Positions 10,174 through 28,926 are shown, numbered from the stretch's first letter. The stretch is DNA of 64,000 bases from Lysobacter alkalisoli (GCF_006547045.1 NZ_CP041242.1:2676001-2740000); one strand, 5' to 3'. Made by a program: numbers and translations. Notes: a model not told the origin generated them from the sequence alone.

Positions 10174-10586
10174 CAGCGCACCGTCCGGGTAACGAAAGTG
10201 GTGGTGACCGACAGCTTGGCGGACGCCAGGCGGAATGCCTCGCGCGCCACGTCCTCGCTGACGCCCTCGATCTCGTAGATCATGCGGCCGGGCTGGATCT
10301 GGGCGACCCAGTACTCGACGTTGCCCTTGCCGGAGCCCATTCGGACTTCGATCGGCTTCTTGGTGATCGGCTTGTCCGGGAACACGCGGATCCACATCTT
10401 GCCGCCACGCTTGACGTAACGGCTGATCGAACGGCGGGCCGCCTCGATCTGGCGCGCGGTGATCTGGCCGTGCGCGGTGGCCTTGAGGCCGTACTCGCCG
10501 AAGCTGACCGCGTTGGCGTTCCAGCTCAGGCCCTCGTTACGGCCCTTGTGCACCTTGCGGTATTTGGTTCGCTTGGGTTGCAACAT
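10173..10586 (-). CDS. rplP: 50S ribosomal protein L16
   Basis: L16 organises the A-site region of the large subunit. The 137-residue product begins [19 protein letters not shown]. It contains [20 protein letters not shown], whose arginine lies in the loop that is hydroxylated in E. coli. Normal length; overlaps rpmC by one base and lies 6 bases after rpsC. Confidence 0.98.
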   Translation of the reverse strand: MLQPKRTKYRKVHKGRNEGLSWNANAVSFGEYGLKATAHGQITARQIEAARRSISRYVKRGGKMWIRVFPDKPITKKPIEVRMGSGKGNVEYWVAQIQPGRMIYEIEGVSEDVAREAFRLASAKLSVTTTFVTRTVR

Positions 10587-10592
10587 GGTCGT

Positions 10593-11324
10593 TTACCTCG
10601 ATTCGCGGGCCGGACGGGCCGGACGCGGACGTGAAGGACGGTCGCCGCGGTCGCCGCGCGAGCTCTCTTCCGGCTTCTCCTGGCCGACCTGGGAGAAATC
10701 GAAGATCTCGCCCTTGTAGACCCATACCTTGATGCCGATGATGCCGTAGGTCGTCTTGGCTTCGGCGAAGCCGTAGTCGATGTCGGCACGCAGGGTGTGC
10801 AGCGGCACCCGGCCTTCGCGATACCACTCCGAACGGGCGATTTCCGCACCGTTGAGGCGCCCCGCGACGTTGACCTTGATGCCCAGCGCGCCCAGACGCA
10901 TCGCGTTGCCCACCGCGCGCTTCATCGCACGACGGAACATGATGCGGCGCTCGAGCTGTTGCGCGATCGACTCGGCGACCAGCTGCGCGTCGAGCTCCGG
11001 CTTGCGGACCTCGGTCACGTTGATGTGCGCCGGAACGCCCATCATCGCGCTGACCTCCTTGCGCAGCTTCTCGATGTCCTCGCCACGCTTGCCGATCACC
11101 ACGCCCGGACGGGCGGTGTGGATCGTCACGCGGGCGTTGTTGGCCGGACGCTCGATGAAAATGCGGGAAATCCCGGCCTGCGCGAGCTTCTTGCGAAGCA
11201 TCTCACGGACCTTGAGGTCAGACGCCAGGAACTCGGCGTACTGCTTCTTGTTGGCAAACCACTTGGAATTCCAGTCCTTGGCAATGCCCAGGCGGATGCC
11301 GGTCGGATGAACTTTATGACCCAT
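10593..11324 (-). CDS. rpsC: 30S ribosomal protein S3
   Basis: S3 lines the mRNA entry channel. The 243-residue product begins [20 protein letters not shown]. It has the KH domain ([14 protein letters not shown]) near residues 65-80 and the C-terminal S3 domain with [20 protein letters not shown]. It ends in an Arg/Pro-rich tail. Length is within the normal range. Confidence 0.98.
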   Translation of the reverse strand: MGHKVHPTGIRLGIAKDWNSKWFANKKQYAEFLASDLKVREMLRKKLAQAGISRIFIERPANNARVTIHTARPGVVIGKRGEDIEKLRKEVSAMMGVPAHINVTEVRKPELDAQLVAESIAQQLERRIMFRRAMKRAVGNAMRLGALGIKVNVAGRLNGAEIARSEWYREGRVPLHTLRADIDYGFAEAKTTYGIIGIKVWVYKGEIFDFSQVGQEKPEESSRGDRGDRPSRPRPARPARESR

Positions 11325-11339
11325 TAGTCTGACTCCGCC

Positions 11340-11675
11340 TTACTTGCCCGCGCCCACAACCACAGTAATGTGGCTGGTGCGCTTGAGGATGCGGGTGCCG
11401 CGGCCCTTCGCCCGCGCCATGAAGCGCTTCAGCGTCGGACCCTCGTCCACCATGATGGTCTTGACCTTGAGCTCGTCGATGTCGGCGCCCTGGTTGTTCT
11501 CCGCGTTGGCGATGGCCGACTCGACCACCTTGCGGATCATGCCCGCGGCCTTCTTGTCGGAGAACTTCAGCAGGTTGACGGCGCGTTCGGCCGACAGGCC
11601 ACGGACCTGGTCGGCGACCAGGCGGGCCTTCTGCGGGGAGATGCGCGCGGTGCGCAGGATGGCTTTCGCTTCCAT
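11340..11675 (-). CDS. rplV: 50S ribosomal protein L22
   Basis: L22 reaches into the peptide exit tunnel, where macrolide-resistance mutations occur. The 111-residue product begins [20 protein letters not shown] and contains the hairpin region around [15 protein letters not shown] chose the ATG at 11675 over one two codons upstream because GGAG lies 6 bases before it but directly abuts the earlier ATG. Confidence 0.96.
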   Translation of the reverse strand: MEAKAILRTARISPQKARLVADQVRGLSAERAVNLLKFSDKKAAGMIRKVVESAIANAENNQGADIDELKVKTIMVDEGPTLKRFMARAKGRGTRILKRTSHITVVVGAGK

Positions 11676-11685
11676 GTTCATCTCC

Positions 11686-11952
11686 TTAACGGCTCTTCTT
11701 GTCGCCGACGTGACCCTTGAAGGTACGCGTCAGGGCGAACTCGCCGAGCTTGTGGCCAACCATGTTCTCGTTGACCAGCACCGGGATATGGTTGCGACCG
11801 TTGTGCACGGCGATGGTGAAGCCCACCATCTCCGGCAGAATCATCGAACGACGCGACCAGGTCTTGATCGGCTTCTTGTTGTTACCCGCGTTCTCCACCT
11901 TCTTGATCAGATGATGGTCGACGAACGGGCCTTTCTTCAGTGAACGTGCCAT
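11686..11952 (-). CDS. rpsS: 30S ribosomal protein S19
   Basis: Head protein of the small subunit that pairs with S13. The 88-residue product begins [20 protein letters not shown] and contains the signature [20 protein letters not shown]. Normal length, 6 bases after rplB. Confidence 0.98.
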   Translation of the reverse strand: MARSLKKGPFVDHHLIKKVENAGNNKKPIKTWSRRSMILPEMVGFTIAVHNGRNHIPVLVNENMVGHKLGEFALTRTFKGHVGDKKSR

Positions 11953-11958
11953 GGCCGA

Positions 11959-12786
11959 TTAGCTCCTGCGATCGCGCACGATGAACTGCTGGGTGCGCTT
12001 GTTCTTGCGGGTCTTGTAACCCTTGGTGGGGACGCCCCACGGGGTGACCGGGTGCGGATTGCCCTGGCCGGCCTTGGCCTCACCACCACCGTGTGGGTGG
12101 TCGACCGGGTTCATGGCCGCGCCGCGGACGGTCGGACGAACGCCGCGCCAACGCTTGGCGCCGGCCTTGCCGAGCTTCTCGAGACTGTGCTCCTCGTTGC
12201 CGACCTCGCCGATGGTGGCGCGACACTCGGCCGGCACCTTGCGCATCTCGCCGGAGCGCAGGCGCAGGGTGGCGTAGCCGTGCTCGCGAGCGACCAGCTG
12301 GACGCCGGCGCCGGCGGCGCGGGCGAGCTGGGCGCCCTTGCCCGGCTTCATCTCGATGCAATGCACCGTCGAACCGACCGGGACATTGACCAGCGGCAGG
12401 GCGTTGCCGACGCGGATCGGGGCGTCACGGCCCGCGATCACCTGGTCGCCAGTCTTCAGCCCCTTGGGAGCGATGATGTAGCGACGCTCGCCATCGACGT
12501 AGCACAGCAGGGCGATATGGGCAGTGCGGTTCGGATCGTATTCGATCCGCTCCACGCGCGCCGGGATGCCTTCCTTGTTGCGCTTGAAGTCGATGATGCG
12601 GTAGTGCTGCTTGTGGCCACCGCCGATGTGACGAGTGGTGATGCGGCCATTGTTGTTGCGGCCACCGGTCTTGCTCTTCTTCTCGACCAGCGCGGCGTGC
12701 GGCTTGCCCTTGTGCAGGCCCGGCGTTACCACGCGGACGGCCGAGCGACGGCCAGCCGAGGTGGGTTTGAATGTCATCAATGCCAT
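11959..12786 (-). CDS. rplB: 50S ribosomal protein L2
   Basis: L2 is needed for subunit joining and peptidyl-transferase activity. The 275-residue product contains the universally conserved [16 protein letters not shown] segment, whose histidine is functionally important, and ends [17 protein letters not shown] lies 7 bases before the ATG at 12786. Normal length. Confidence 0.98.
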   Translation of the reverse strand: MALMTFKPTSAGRRSAVRVVTPGLHKGKPHAALVEKKSKTGGRNNNGRITTRHIGGGHKQHYRIIDFKRNKEGIPARVERIEYDPNRTAHIALLCYVDGERRYIIAPKGLKTGDQVIAGRDAPIRVGNALPLVNVPVGSTVHCIEMKPGKGAQLARAAGAGVQLVAREHGYATLRLRSGEMRKVPAECRATIGEVGNEEHSLEKLGKAGAKRWRGVRPTVRGAAMNPVDHPHGGGEAKAGQGNPHPVTPWGVPTKGYKTRKNKRTQQFIVRDRRS

Positions 12787-12796
12787 GGGTCTATCC

Positions 12797-13093
12797 TCAG
12801 GCCGTGGCCATCACATCGATCGACTGACCGGCGGCCAGCTTCACGTACGCCTTGCGCCAGTCGGCGCGACGGCCCATGCGGAAACGGAAGGCCTTGCTCT
12901 TGCCCTTCACGTTGACCACGTTGACCGCTTCGACCTTGACGTCGAACAGCTTTTCCACGGCCGCCTTGATGTCGGCCTTGGTCGCGTCCGTCGCCACTTC
13001 GAAGACGTATTGGTTGGAGACTTCCTGCAGGCGCGCGGTCTTTTCGGACACGCGCGGCGCACGGATGATGGTGTAGAGCTTGGCCTCGTTCAT
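12797..13093 (-). CDS. rplW: 50S ribosomal protein L23
   Basis: L23 sits at the tunnel exit and docks trigger factor and SRP. The 98-residue product begins [21 protein letters not shown] chose the ATG at 13093: it overlaps the rplD stop as ATGA, and GGAG lies 8 bases upstream. An in-frame GTG three codons earlier is less likely. Confidence 0.95.
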   Translation of the reverse strand: MNEAKLYTIIRAPRVSEKTARLQEVSNQYVFEVATDATKADIKAAVEKLFDVKVEAVNVVNVKGKSKAFRFRMGRRADWRKAYVKLAAGQSIDVMATA

Positions 13094-13695
13094 GCCAGCC
13101 ACTCCTCGATCTTCTTGACCGCATCGGCGGTGACCACGACCGAGTCGGCGCCAACCAGCGCGACCGGATCCAGGCCCTGCACGTCACGGACTTCGACATA
13201 CGGGAGGTTGCGCGCCGAGAGGTACAGATTCTCGGTGGCTTCCTCGGTGACGATCAGCGGGCGCTGACCGACTTCCAGCTCCTTCAGCTTCGCGGCCAGA
13301 CCCTGGGTCTTGGGGGCGTCGACATCGAAGCCCTCGACAACCTTGATCCGGCCCTGACGGTTCAGCTCGGACAGGATCGCGGCAATCGCGGCGCGGTACA
13401 TCTTGCGATTGACCTTCTGCTCGAAGCTGCGCGGCTTGGCGGCGAAAGTCACGCCGCCGCCCACGAAGATCGGCGCGGTCAGCGCACCGTGACGGGCACC
13501 GCCGCCCTTCTGCTTCTTGGACTTCTTGGTGGTGCCGGCGACTTCGGAGCGGGTCTTCTGGGCCTTGGTGCCGGCGCGGCCGGCATTGCGGTAAGCCACG
13601 ACCACCTGGTGGACCAGGTCTTCGCTGAACTCACGGCCGAAGATCGCATCGGAGACCGACAAGGTCTTCTTGCTGTTGTTGATGGCGAGTTCCAT
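13090..13695 (-). CDS. rplD: 50S ribosomal protein L4
   Basis: L4 lines the exit tunnel and, in E. coli, represses its own S10 operon. The 201-residue product begins [20 protein letters not shown] and carries the tunnel-loop segment [23 protein letters not shown] prefer the ATG at 13695 (GGAG 8 bases upstream) to the ATG at 13701. It overlaps rplW by 4 bases. Confidence 0.97.
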   Translation of the reverse strand: MELAINNSKKTLSVSDAIFGREFSEDLVHQVVVAYRNAGRAGTKAQKTRSEVAGTTKKSKKQKGGGARHGALTAPIFVGGGVTFAAKPRSFEQKVNRKMYRAAIAAILSELNRQGRIKVVEGFDVDAPKTQGLAAKLKELEVGQRPLIVTEEATENLYLSARNLPYVEVRDVQGLDPVALVGADSVVVTADAVKKIEEWLA

Positions 13696-13707
13696 CGTCA
13701 TCTCTCC

Positions 13708-14361
13708 TTATGCCTTGCTCGTCGGACGGACGATGACGTCGCCGCCCGGCGCACCCGGCACGGCGCCCTTGATGGCGATCAGGCCGCGCTCGGCGTCGAC
13801 CTTCACCACCTCGAGACCCTGGGTGCTCTGCTGCACGGCGCCCATGTGGCCGGACATCTTCTTGCCCGGGAACACGCGGCCCGGGGTCTGGCGCTGGCCG
13901 ATCGAACCCGGGGAACGATGCGACAGCGAGTTACCGTGGGTCGCGTCGCCCATGCGGAAGTTGTGGCGCTTGATCGTGCCCTGGAAGCCCTTGCCCTTGG
14001 TCACGCCCTGGACATCGACGATCTGGCCGGCCTCGAAAATGTCGGCCTTGATCTCGCCGCCAACCTCGAAGCCGTCGATCTTGTCGTCGGCCACGCGGAA
14101 CTCCCACAGGCCACGACCGGCTTCGACCTTGGCCTTGGCCAGGTGCCCGGCCTCGGGCTTGTTGACCAGCGAGGCGCGCTTGACGCCGGCGGTGACCTGC
14201 ACGGCGCTGTAGCCGTCGCCGTCGACGGTCTTGATCTGGGTGATGCGGTTCGGGGTGGCCTCGATCAGGGTCACCGGCACCGACTTGCCGTCGGTGGTGA
14301 ACACGCGGCTCATGCCGGCCTTGCGACCGACGATGCCCAACGAATATTTCTTCGCGGTCAT
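13708..14361 (-). CDS. rplC: 50S ribosomal protein L3
   Basis: L3 is an early assembly protein near the peptidyl-transferase centre. The 217-residue product begins [20 protein letters not shown] and contains the signature region with [20 protein letters not shown] and the loop [20 protein letters not shown]. The glutamine that is methylated in E. coli L3 falls in this loop. Normal length. Confidence 0.98.
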   Translation of the reverse strand: MTAKKYSLGIVGRKAGMSRVFTTDGKSVPVTLIEATPNRITQIKTVDGDGYSAVQVTAGVKRASLVNKPEAGHLAKAKVEAGRGLWEFRVADDKIDGFEVGGEIKADIFEAGQIVDVQGVTKGKGFQGTIKRHNFRMGDATHGNSLSHRSPGSIGQRQTPGRVFPGKKMSGHMGAVQQSTQGLEVVKVDAERGLIAIKGAVPGAPGGDVIVRPTSKA

Positions 14362-14371
14362 GGTTGCGGCC

Positions 14372-14683
<312 letters not shown>

Positions 14684-14978
14684 GACGGAATTCCTCGGTT
14701 AAAAGAGCGACGGGCGCGGCCTCTGGGTGTGCCGAGCCCCTGAAAAAACACAATGCCCCGGAGCTACACCCTCGCCCCGGAGCCTCCCTGCCTCGAAAAA
14801 CAAGGCAGGCCGGTTACCCGGCCCGCCCAGACGGAATACCTGAACGCGCAACAGCCGCACCCGAGGCCCGGATGAAGCGGCACTGCCGCGCGACATGTCC
14901 CTGTCTGGCGAATACGAGGAGCTTCCTGCGCCTCATTTCGCTGGTCGCGGACACCTGACTGGCAGGCCTCCGCAGTGG
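14684..14978 (-). promoter_or_regulatory. long 5' leader of the S10 operon
   Basis: About 295 non-coding bases separate the predicted start of transcription from rpsJ. They hold a stem CCTGCCT/AGGCAGG (14787-14793 and 14803-14809) and two direct copies of GCCCCGGAGC (14755-14764 and 14774-14783). Downstream on the transcript they also hold a run of six T. E. coli uses such a leader for L4-dependent attenuation. The length and position match, but the L4 hairpins are not obviously the same. Confidence 0.5.
14910..14940. repeat. 31-base repeat, copy in the S10 leader
   Basis: The 31 bases from 14910 match 19720-19750 at 28 positions. The core is an imperfect hairpin GAGGAGC-TTCCT-GCGCCTC followed by ATTTCG. 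The second copy, in the rpoC-rpsL gap, forms a perfect stem. No coding function is visible. Confidence 0.5.
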
Positions 14979-14984
14979 TCGCGC

Positions 14985-15014
14985 ATTCTAGCGGGTTATT
15001 CACAACCAATGCAA
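14985..15014 (-). promoter_or_regulatory. sigma70-type promoter of the S10 operon
   Basis: On the minus strand TTGCAT and TAGAAT are separated by 18 bases. The predicted start lies near 14978, giving a leader of about 295 bases to rpsJ. It sits in the tuf-rpsJ gap just after the tuf hairpin, which fits a separate S10 unit. Confidence 0.6.
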
Positions 15015-15109
15015 GCATCGGTTGTTGCCCGTCCCTGGCCGTTCAGGCCGGGGAGCAAGAAAGAGCTTCATCAAGCGGGATCCCCGATGAAAGCACTCGG
15101 GGAGGACCC

Positions 15110-15149
15110 AATGGCGAAGGCGGTTGCGCTAAGCGCAACCGCGCCATTG
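15110..15149 (-). terminator. hairpin terminator after the first tuf gene
   Basis: An outer stem CAATGGCG/CGCCATTG (15110-15117 and 15142-15149) encloses a 10-bp inner stem CGGTTGCGCT/AGCGCAACCG with a 3-base bulge. It starts 2 bases after the tuf stop. There is no T-run, so it may act as a 3'-end stability hairpin or a partial terminator. A further stem TCCCCGA/TCGGGGA lies at 15082-15104. Confidence 0.55.
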
Positions 15150-15151
15150 CT

Positions 15152-16342
15152 TCACTTGATGATCTTGGCAACGACGCCGGCGCCGACGGTACGGCCACCT
15201 TCGCGGATCGCGAAGCGCAGGCCCTCGTCCATCGCCACCGGGTTGATCAGCTGCACCGCCATCTTCACGTTGTCGCCCGGCATCACCATCTCCACACCCT
15301 CCGGCAGCGTCACCGCGCCGGTGATGTCCGTGGTGCGGAAGTAGAACTGCGGACGGTAACCCTTGAAGAACGGCGTGTGACGGCCACCCTCGTCCTTCGA
15401 CAGCACGTACACCTCGGCCTCGAAGTCGGTGTGCGGCGCGATCGAACCGGGCTTGCACAGCACCTGGCCACGCTCGACCTCGTCACGCTTGGTGCCGCGC
15501 AGCAGCAGGCCCGCGTTGTCGCCCGCCTGGCCCTGGTCCAGCAGCTTGCGGAACATCTCAACGCCGGTCACCGTGGTCTTGGTGGTCGGACGGATGCCGA
15601 CGATCTCGATCTCGTCGCCCACCTTGATGATGCCGCGCTCGATACGACCGGTCACCACCGTGCCGCGACCCGAAATCGAGAACACGTCCTCGACCGGCAT
15701 CAGGAACGCCTTGTCGATGTCGCGCTCCGGCTCCGGAATGTAGCTGTCGAGCGCCTCCACCAGCTTCAGGATCGCCGGCACGCCAATCTCCGACTGATCG
15801 CCTTCAAGCGCCTTGAGCGCCGAACCGTGGATGATCGGGGTGTCGTCGCCCGGGAAGTCGTACTTGCTCAGCAGCTCGCGGACTTCCATCTCCACCAGCT
15901 CCAGCAGCTCGGCGTCGTCCACCATGTCGGCCTTGTTCAGGAACACCACGATGTACGGCACACCGACCTGACGCGCCAGAAGGATGTGCTCGCGGGTCTG
16001 CGGCATCGGGCCGTCCGCGGCCGAGCACACCAGGATCGCGCCGTCCATCTGCGCCGCACCCGTGATCATGTTCTTCACGTAGTCGGCGTGGCCCGGGCAG
16101 TCCACGTGCGCGTAGTGGCGCGTCGGGGACTCGTACTCCACGTGCGCGGTCGAGATCGTGATCCCGCGCGCCTTCTCTTCCGGCGCCGCGTCGATCGCGT
16201 CGTATGCCTTGAACTCACCGCCGAAACGCTCCGCGCCCACCTTCGTCAGGGCCGCCGTCAGCGTGGTCTTGCCGTGGTCCACGTGGCCGATCGTGCCGAC
16301 GTTCACGTGCGGCTTGGTGCGCTCGAACTTTTCCTTAGCCAT
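15152..16342 (-). CDS. tuf: translation elongation factor Tu, str-cluster copy
   Basis: EF-Tu delivers aminoacyl-tRNA to the ribosome in a GTP-dependent way. The 396-residue product has the P-loop GHVDHGKTT (residues 18-26), the effector region [27 protein letters not shown] and the guanine motif NKAD, followed by the beta-barrel domains. It is nearly identical in DNA to the copy at 32541-33731; the penultimate residue differs (Ile here, Leu there). It is placed after fusA as in the classical str operon. Confidence 0.98.
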   Translation of the reverse strand: MAKEKFERTKPHVNVGTIGHVDHGKTTLTAALTKVGAERFGGEFKAYDAIDAAPEEKARGITISTAHVEYESPTRHYAHVDCPGHADYVKNMITGAAQMDGAILVCSAADGPMPQTREHILLARQVGVPYIVVFLNKADMVDDAELLELVEMEVRELLSKYDFPGDDTPIIHGSALKALEGDQSEIGVPAILKLVEALDSYIPEPERDIDKAFLMPVEDVFSISGRGTVVTGRIERGIIKVGDEIEIVGIRPTTKTTVTGVEMFRKLLDQGQAGDNAGLLLRGTKRDEVERGQVLCKPGSIAPHTDFEAEVYVLSKDEGGRHTPFFKGYRPQFYFRTTDITGAVTLPEGVEMVMPGDNVKMAVQLINPVAMDEGLRFAIREGGRTVGAGVVAKIIK

Positions 16343-16390
16343 GGTCGTTTACCTTTTTTTCTTGAATGCCAGTGTATTGGGGGACAGGGT

Positions 16391-16406
16391 GCCGGCCGAA
16401 GCCGGC
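16391..16406 (-). other. hairpin in the fusA-tuf gap
   Basis: GCCGGC-CGAA-GCCGGC forms a 6-bp stem with a 4-base loop, 5 bases before fusA's stop side and 48 bases before the tuf start. No T-tract follows, so it is more likely an intercistronic stability or processing element than a strong terminator. Confidence 0.35.
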
Positions 16407-16411
16407 GCGCC

Positions 16412-18502
16412 TCAGTTCTTCTTGCTCGCGGCTTCGGCGATGTTGGCCGGCGCCTCGGCGTAATGGTCGAATTCCATCGTGAAGGTCGCGCGGCCCTGCG
16501 ACATCGAACGCAGCGACGTGGCGTAGCCGAACATCTCGCCAAGCGGGATCATCGCGTTGATGATCTTGCCCGACGGGCTGTCGTCCTGGCCGGAGAGGAT
16601 GCCGCGACGACGGCTGACATCGCCCATCACGTCGCCCAGGTAATCCTCGGGGCTGACGATCTCGACCTTCATCATCGGCTCCAGCAGCACCGGGCTGGCC
16701 TTCATGAAGCCTTCCTTGAAGCCCATCGAGCCGGCGATCTTGAACGCCATTTCCGACGAGTCGACCTCATGGTACGAGCCATCGACCAGCTTGACCTTGA
16801 CGTCGACGATCGGGTAACCGGCCATGATGCCGCTGGCCACCGCTTCCTGGATGCCCTTGTCGACCGCCGGGATGTACTCCTTCGGCACCACACCGCCGAC
16901 GATGGCGTTCTCGAACGAGTAACCGGCGCCCTGCTCGTTCGGCGAGATCTCCAGCCACACGTGGCCGAACTGGCCCTTGCCGCCCGACTGGCGCACGAAC
17001 TTGCCTTCGGCCTTGACCGACTTGCGGATGGTCTCGCGGTAGGCCACCTGCGGCTTGCCGACATTGGCCTCGACGTTGAACTCGCGCTTCATGCGGTCGA
17101 CGAGGATGTCCAGGTGAAGCTCACCCATGCCGGCGATGATGGTCTGGCCGGACTCTTCGTCGGTGCGAACACGGAAGGACGGATCCTCCTGAGCCAGGCG
17201 GCCGAGGGCGATGCCCATCTTCTCCTGGTCCGACTTGGTCTTCGGCTCGACCGCCATCGAGATCACCGGCTCCGGGAAGGTCATCCGCTCGAGCGTGATC
17301 ACGTGATCCTGCGCGCACAGAGTATCGCCGGTGGTGACGTCCTTCAGGCCCACAGCCGCAGCGATGTCGCCAGCGCGGACTTCCTTGATCTCCTCGCGGT
17401 TGTTGGAGTGCATCTGCAGGATGCGGCCGACGCGCTCCTTCTTCGACTTGACCGGGTTGTAGACCTGGTCGCCGGAGTTGAGCACGCCCGAATAGACGCG
17501 GAAGAAGGTCAGCGAGCCGACGAACGGGTCGGTCATGATCTTGAATGCCAGAGCCGAGAACGGTGCCTTGTCGTCGGCGCTGCGGGTGTCTTCCTTCTCG
17601 TCCTCGTCGACGCCCTGCACCGGCGGCACGTCGACCGGCGACGGCAGCAGGTTGATGACGCCATCGAGCATGGCCTGTACGCCCTTGTTCTTGAACGCGG
17701 TACCGCAGAACACCGGCACGATCTCCACCTTCAGGGTGCGCTCGCGCAGGCCGGCCAGGATCTCCGCCTCGGACAGGTCGCCATCATTGAGGTACTTGTC
17801 CATCAGCTCTTCGCTGGCCTCGGCGGCGGCCTCGACCATGAAGCTGCGGGCCTCGGCGCACTTGTCGGCGAGCTCGGCGGGGATGTCGCGGTACTCGAAT
17901 ACGGTGCCCTGGGACGCGTTATCCCAGTGGATCGCCTTCATCTTGACCAGATCGACCACGCCCTCGAAGTTGTCCTCGGCACCGATCGGCACCTGCATCG
18001 GCACCGGGTAGGCGCCCAGGCGTGACTTCAGCTGCTCGACGACCTTGTCGAAGTTGGCGCCGGTGCGATCCATCTTGTTGACGAACGCCATCCGCGGCAC
18101 GCGGTACTTGTTGGCCTGGCGCCACACGGTCTCGGACTGCGGCTGGACGCCGCCGACCGCGCACAGCACGAACACCGCGCCGTCGAGCACGCGCAGCGAA
18201 CGCTCCACCTCGATGGTGAAGTCGACGTGCCCGGGGGTGTCGATGATGTTCAGCCGGTGCTGCGGCATCGACTTGTCCATACCGCTCCAGAACGCCGTGG
18301 TGGCCGCGGAGGTGATGGTGATGCCACGCTCCTGCTCCTGCTCCATCCAGTCCATGGTGGCGGCACCGTCATGCACCTCACCAATCTTGTGGCTGACGCC
18401 GGTGTAGAACAGGATGCGCTCGGACGTGGTGGTCTTGCCGGCATCGATGTGGGCCATGATGCCGAAGTTGCGGTAACGCTCGATGGGAGTGGTGCGAGCC
18501 AC
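16412..18502 (-). CDS. fusA: translation elongation factor G
   Basis: EF-G is the GTPase that drives translocation and, with RRF, ribosome recycling. The 696-residue product begins [20 protein letters not shown], has the P-loop AHIDAGKTT, the effector stretch [20 protein letters not shown] and NKMD, and then domains II-V. Length is typical. It lies in the order rpsL-rpsG-fusA-tuf with a 142-base gap after rpsG. Confidence 0.98.
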   Translation of the reverse strand: MARTTPIERYRNFGIMAHIDAGKTTTSERILFYTGVSHKIGEVHDGAATMDWMEQEQERGITITSAATTAFWSGMDKSMPQHRLNIIDTPGHVDFTIEVERSLRVLDGAVFVLCAVGGVQPQSETVWRQANKYRVPRMAFVNKMDRTGANFDKVVEQLKSRLGAYPVPMQVPIGAEDNFEGVVDLVKMKAIHWDNASQGTVFEYRDIPAELADKCAEARSFMVEAAAEASEELMDKYLNDGDLSEAEILAGLRERTLKVEIVPVFCGTAFKNKGVQAMLDGVINLLPSPVDVPPVQGVDEDEKEDTRSADDKAPFSALAFKIMTDPFVGSLTFFRVYSGVLNSGDQVYNPVKSKKERVGRILQMHSNNREEIKEVRAGDIAAAVGLKDVTTGDTLCAQDHVITLERMTFPEPVISMAVEPKTKSDQEKMGIALGRLAQEDPSFRVRTDEESGQTIIAGMGELHLDILVDRMKREFNVEANVGKPQVAYRETIRKSVKAEGKFVRQSGGKGQFGHVWLEISPNEQGAGYSFENAIVGGVVPKEYIPAVDKGIQEAVASGIMAGYPIVDVKVKLVDGSYHEVDSSEMAFKIAGSMGFKEGFMKASPVLLEPMMKVEIVSPEDYLGDVMGDVSRRRGILSGQDDSPSGKIINAMIPLGEMFGYATSLRSMSQGRATFTMEFDHYAEAPANIAEAASKKN

Positions 18503-18536
18503 GGGACCCTCTCACAAGTTTTCGAATTCCAGATGG

Positions 18537-18638
18537 CCGGACGCCGCCTGTCGGCGGCATCCGGTACGCGAGGCGGCGCTATCGTCGCCATGGCGGCCGA
18601 TGCGGCCGCCGTCAGAGCCCCCGCATCGCGCGGGGGCT
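18537..18638 (-). other. two strong stem-loops between rpsG and fusA
   Basis: The 142-base gap has CCGGA-C-GCCGCC paired with GGCGGC-A-TCCGG (18537-18564, loop TGTC). It also has AGCCCCCGC paired with GCGGGGGCT (18616-18624 and 18630-18638). E. coli places its long regulatory spacer, bound by S7, between rpsL and rpsG instead. Here that spacer is only 12 bases and the structured gap is one gene later. Confidence 0.5.
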
Positions 18639-18644
18639 GCCGGA

Positions 18645-19112
18645 TCACCAGCGGTAGTGCGAGAACGCCTTGTTGGCTTCAGCCATACGGTGGGTCTCTT
18701 CACGCTTCTTGATCGCGCCACCACGGTTCTCGGAGGCGTCGATCAACTCGGCCGCCAGCTTACGCGGCATGCTGTTCTCACCACGCTTGCGGGCCGACTC
18801 GATCAGCCAGCGCATCGCCAGCGCCATGCGACGGGAAGTGCGCACCTCGACCGGCACCTGGTAGGTCGCGCCGCCGACGCGGCGGGACTTGACCTCGACA
18901 GCCGGGGAGACATTGCCCAGCGCCTTCTCGACCAGATCCAGCGGGGCTTCATTCTTCTCGCCGATGACGTCCATGGCGCCATAGACGATCTTCTCGGCAA
19001 CGGACTTCTTGCCGCTCTTCATGACCATGTTGATGAAACGCGCGATCGTCTCGCTGCCATGCTTGGGGTCTGGCAGGATGGAACGCTGCGGGGCGGAACC
19101 TTTACGCGACAT
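18645..19112 (-). CDS. rpsG: 30S ribosomal protein S7
   Basis: S7 organises the head of the small subunit. The 155-residue product begins [20 protein letters not shown] and contains [20 protein letters not shown] and [16 protein letters not shown], then ends KAFSHYRW. Normal length. It lies only 12 bases after rpsL. Confidence 0.98.
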   Translation of the reverse strand: MSRKGSAPQRSILPDPKHGSETIARFINMVMKSGKKSVAEKIVYGAMDVIGEKNEAPLDLVEKALGNVSPAVEVKSRRVGGATYQVPVEVRTSRRMALAMRWLIESARKRGENSMPRKLAAELIDASENRGGAIKKREETHRMAEANKAFSHYRW

Positions 19113-19124
19113 GGGTCAGTTTCC

Positions 19125-19499
19125 TCAGGACTTCGGACGCTTGGCGCCGTACTTCGAACGGCGCTGACGACGCTTGGCGACGCCGGCGGCATCGAGCGAG
19201 CCACGCACGGTGTGGTAACGCACACCCGGCAGATCCTTCACGCGGCCACCGCGGATCAGGACCACCGAGTGCTCCTGCAGGTTGTGGCCTTCGCCGCCGA
19301 TGTACGAGATGACCTCGTACCCGTTGGTCAGGCGCACCTTGGCCACCTTGCGCATCGCCGAGTTCGGCTTCTTCGGGGTGGTGGTGTAGACGCGGGTGCA
19401 AACACCCCGGCGTTGCGGGCAGTTCTGCAATGCAGGCGAGGCACTCTTGTAAGTAGCCGCCTGCCGCGGCTTGCGGACCAGCTGATTGATCGTTGCCAT
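19125..19499 (-). CDS. rpsL: 30S ribosomal protein S12
   Basis: S12 controls decoding accuracy and is the streptomycin-resistance locus. The 124-residue product begins [13 protein letters not shown] and contains [12 protein letters not shown] with both lysines intact (43 and 44 counting Met) and [12 protein letters not shown]. The usual resistance positions therefore look wild type. It is the first gene of the str cluster with a leader of about 100 bases. Confidence 0.98.
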   Translation of the reverse strand: MATINQLVRKPRQAATYKSASPALQNCPQRRGVCTRVYTTTPKKPNSAMRKVAKVRLTNGYEVISYIGGEGHNLQEHSVVLIRGGRVKDLPGVRYHTVRGSLDAAGVAKRRQRRSKYGAKRPKS

Positions 19500-19608
19500 C
19501 TGGAGCTCTTTTGTGGGAGGGCGGACCCGATCGATTCAAGCGCGATCGACCACCCCGGACGTGAAAACGAACGGCAAGCCAGGGACCCCCAGCTCACCGA
19601 GACGGAAA

Positions 19609-19638
19609 AGTATAGCCTGCGTTTGACGAATACGTCAA
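19609..19638 (-). promoter_or_regulatory. sigma70-type promoter of the str operon
   Basis: TTGACG and TATACT on the minus strand are 18 bases apart, close to consensus. The predicted start is near 19602, about 100 bases upstream of the rpsL ATG. Confidence 0.75.
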
Positions 19639-19651
19639 CGCAACGCCATGT

Positions 19652-19690
19652 GCCAATCCGGGTTCCGGTCATTCCGGATCCCGGATTGGC
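19652..19690 (-). other. 39-base inverted repeat upstream of the str promoter
   Basis: GCCAATCCGGG and CCCGGATTGGC are perfect 11-base arms around a 17-base centre that can itself pair (CCGG/CCGG). It lies between the rpoC end hairpin and the rpsL promoter. It may be part of the termination region or a protein-binding palindrome. The rest of the 303-base rpoC-rpsL gap (19500-19802) holds no gene. Confidence 0.45.
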
Positions 19691-19719
19691 GATACTGCGA
19701 TCCCGCCCTGCCCTGGGCC

Positions 19720-19750
19720 GAACACGAGGCGCTCCCTGCGCCTCATTTCG
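19720..19750. repeat. 31-base repeat, copy in the rpoC-rpsL gap
   Basis: This copy matches 14910-14940 at 28 of 31 positions and forms a perfect stem GAGGCGC-TCCCT-GCGCCTC followed by ATTTCG. It is one of two copies in ribosomal intergenic gaps. Confidence 0.5.
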
Positions 19751-19759
19751 TGATCTGGG

Positions 19760-19777
19760 GCGCCCCCTTGGGGGCGC
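19760..19777 (-). terminator. GC-rich hairpin after rpoC
   Basis: GCGCCCCC and GGGGGCGC (19760-19767 and 19770-19777) pair 26 bases after the rpoC stop. No T-run follows on the minus strand, so termination strength is uncertain. Confidence 0.45.
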
Positions 19778-19802
19778 TGACACTACGGGTGTCGGCCGGC
19801 CG

Positions 19803-24026
<4,224 letters not shown>

Positions 24027-24127
24027 TTTGATCTCTCCAGTCGGAGCTGAATCCAGTTGAAGGGCTGATGGCTGAGTGTCGGGGGCCGGTGGTCAGGGCG
24101 CTGGCCCTGCCCCGGCCCGATCGGCAA

Positions 24128-28294
<4,167 letters not shown>

Positions 28295-28393
28295 GGTGAG
28301 CTACCGCCTCGACTTTTCTGCGGGCCGCGCGTCCGCGACCCTGGGGGATGATGTGGCCGGAACCCCGTACATCGGGGTTCCGATGGAACTGCC

Positions 28394-28505
28394 AGTTGGA
28401 AGTCGCTGGTATTGCCGGCACCAGCACGCCCTCTCCCGCTACTTCCAACTGCCAACTCGTTCGGGACCGCCTAACAACGGCCAAAGGCCGGGGGCTTTCG
28501 CCCCC
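28394..28505 (-). promoter_or_regulatory. rplL-rpoB intergenic hairpins, attenuator-like
   Basis: The 254-base rplL-rpoB gap contains GGGGGC-TTTC-GCCCCC (28490-28505), adjacent to CGGCC-AAA-GGCCG. Further downstream on the transcript it contains the arms ACTTCCAACT (28441-28450) and AGTTGGAAGT (28394-28403). E. coli has a partial terminator in this gap that lowers rpoB relative to rplL. The first hairpin is in the right place for the same job, but it lacks a T-run. Confidence 0.55.
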
Positions 28506-28548
28506 AGCCTCGGGTGGTCGCCAGTTGTGGCCGGCGACGCAATACTGC

Positions 28549-28926
28549 TTACTTCAGCTCGACGGTCGCGCCGGCGGCCTCGAGATCCTTCTTCAGCTTC
28601 TCGGCCTCTTCCTTCGACACGCCTTCCTTCACGTCCTTCGGGGCGCCTTCGACCAGGTCCTTGGCTTCCTTCAGGCCCAGGCCGGTGATGGCGCGGACGA
28701 CCTTGATGGCTTCGACCTTCTTCTCGCCGGCGGCCTTCAGCACGACGGTGAACTCGGTCTGCTCCTCGGCAGCGGCGGCGCCACCGGCGGCCGGGGCGGC
28801 AGCCACGGCAACCGGAGCGGCGGCGGAAACGCCGAACTTCTCTTCCATCGCCTTCACCAGCTCCATCACCTCGACGAGGGTCTTGCCGGCGATCGCTTCG
28901 ATGATCTGCTCGTTGGACAGGGACAT
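28549..28926 (-). CDS. rplL: 50S ribosomal protein L7/L12
   Basis: Stalk protein that recruits translational GTPases. The 125-residue product has the N-terminal dimerisation region and an Ala-rich hinge at about residues 35-50. The C-terminal factor-binding domain contains [20 protein letters not shown]. Length is typical. It lies 68 bases after rplJ. Confidence 0.98.
   Translation of the reverse strand: MSLSNEQIIEAIAGKTLVEVMELVKAMEEKFGVSAAAPVAVAAAPAAGGAAAAEEQTEFTVVLKAAGEKKVEAIKVVRAITGLGLKEAKDLVEGAPKDVKEGVSKEEAEKLKKDLEAAGATVELK

Noticed and set aside
13094-13102. GTG start three codons upstream for rplW
   Set aside because: The ATG at 13093 overlaps the rplD stop as ATGA and has GGAG at 8 bases; the GTG has neither.
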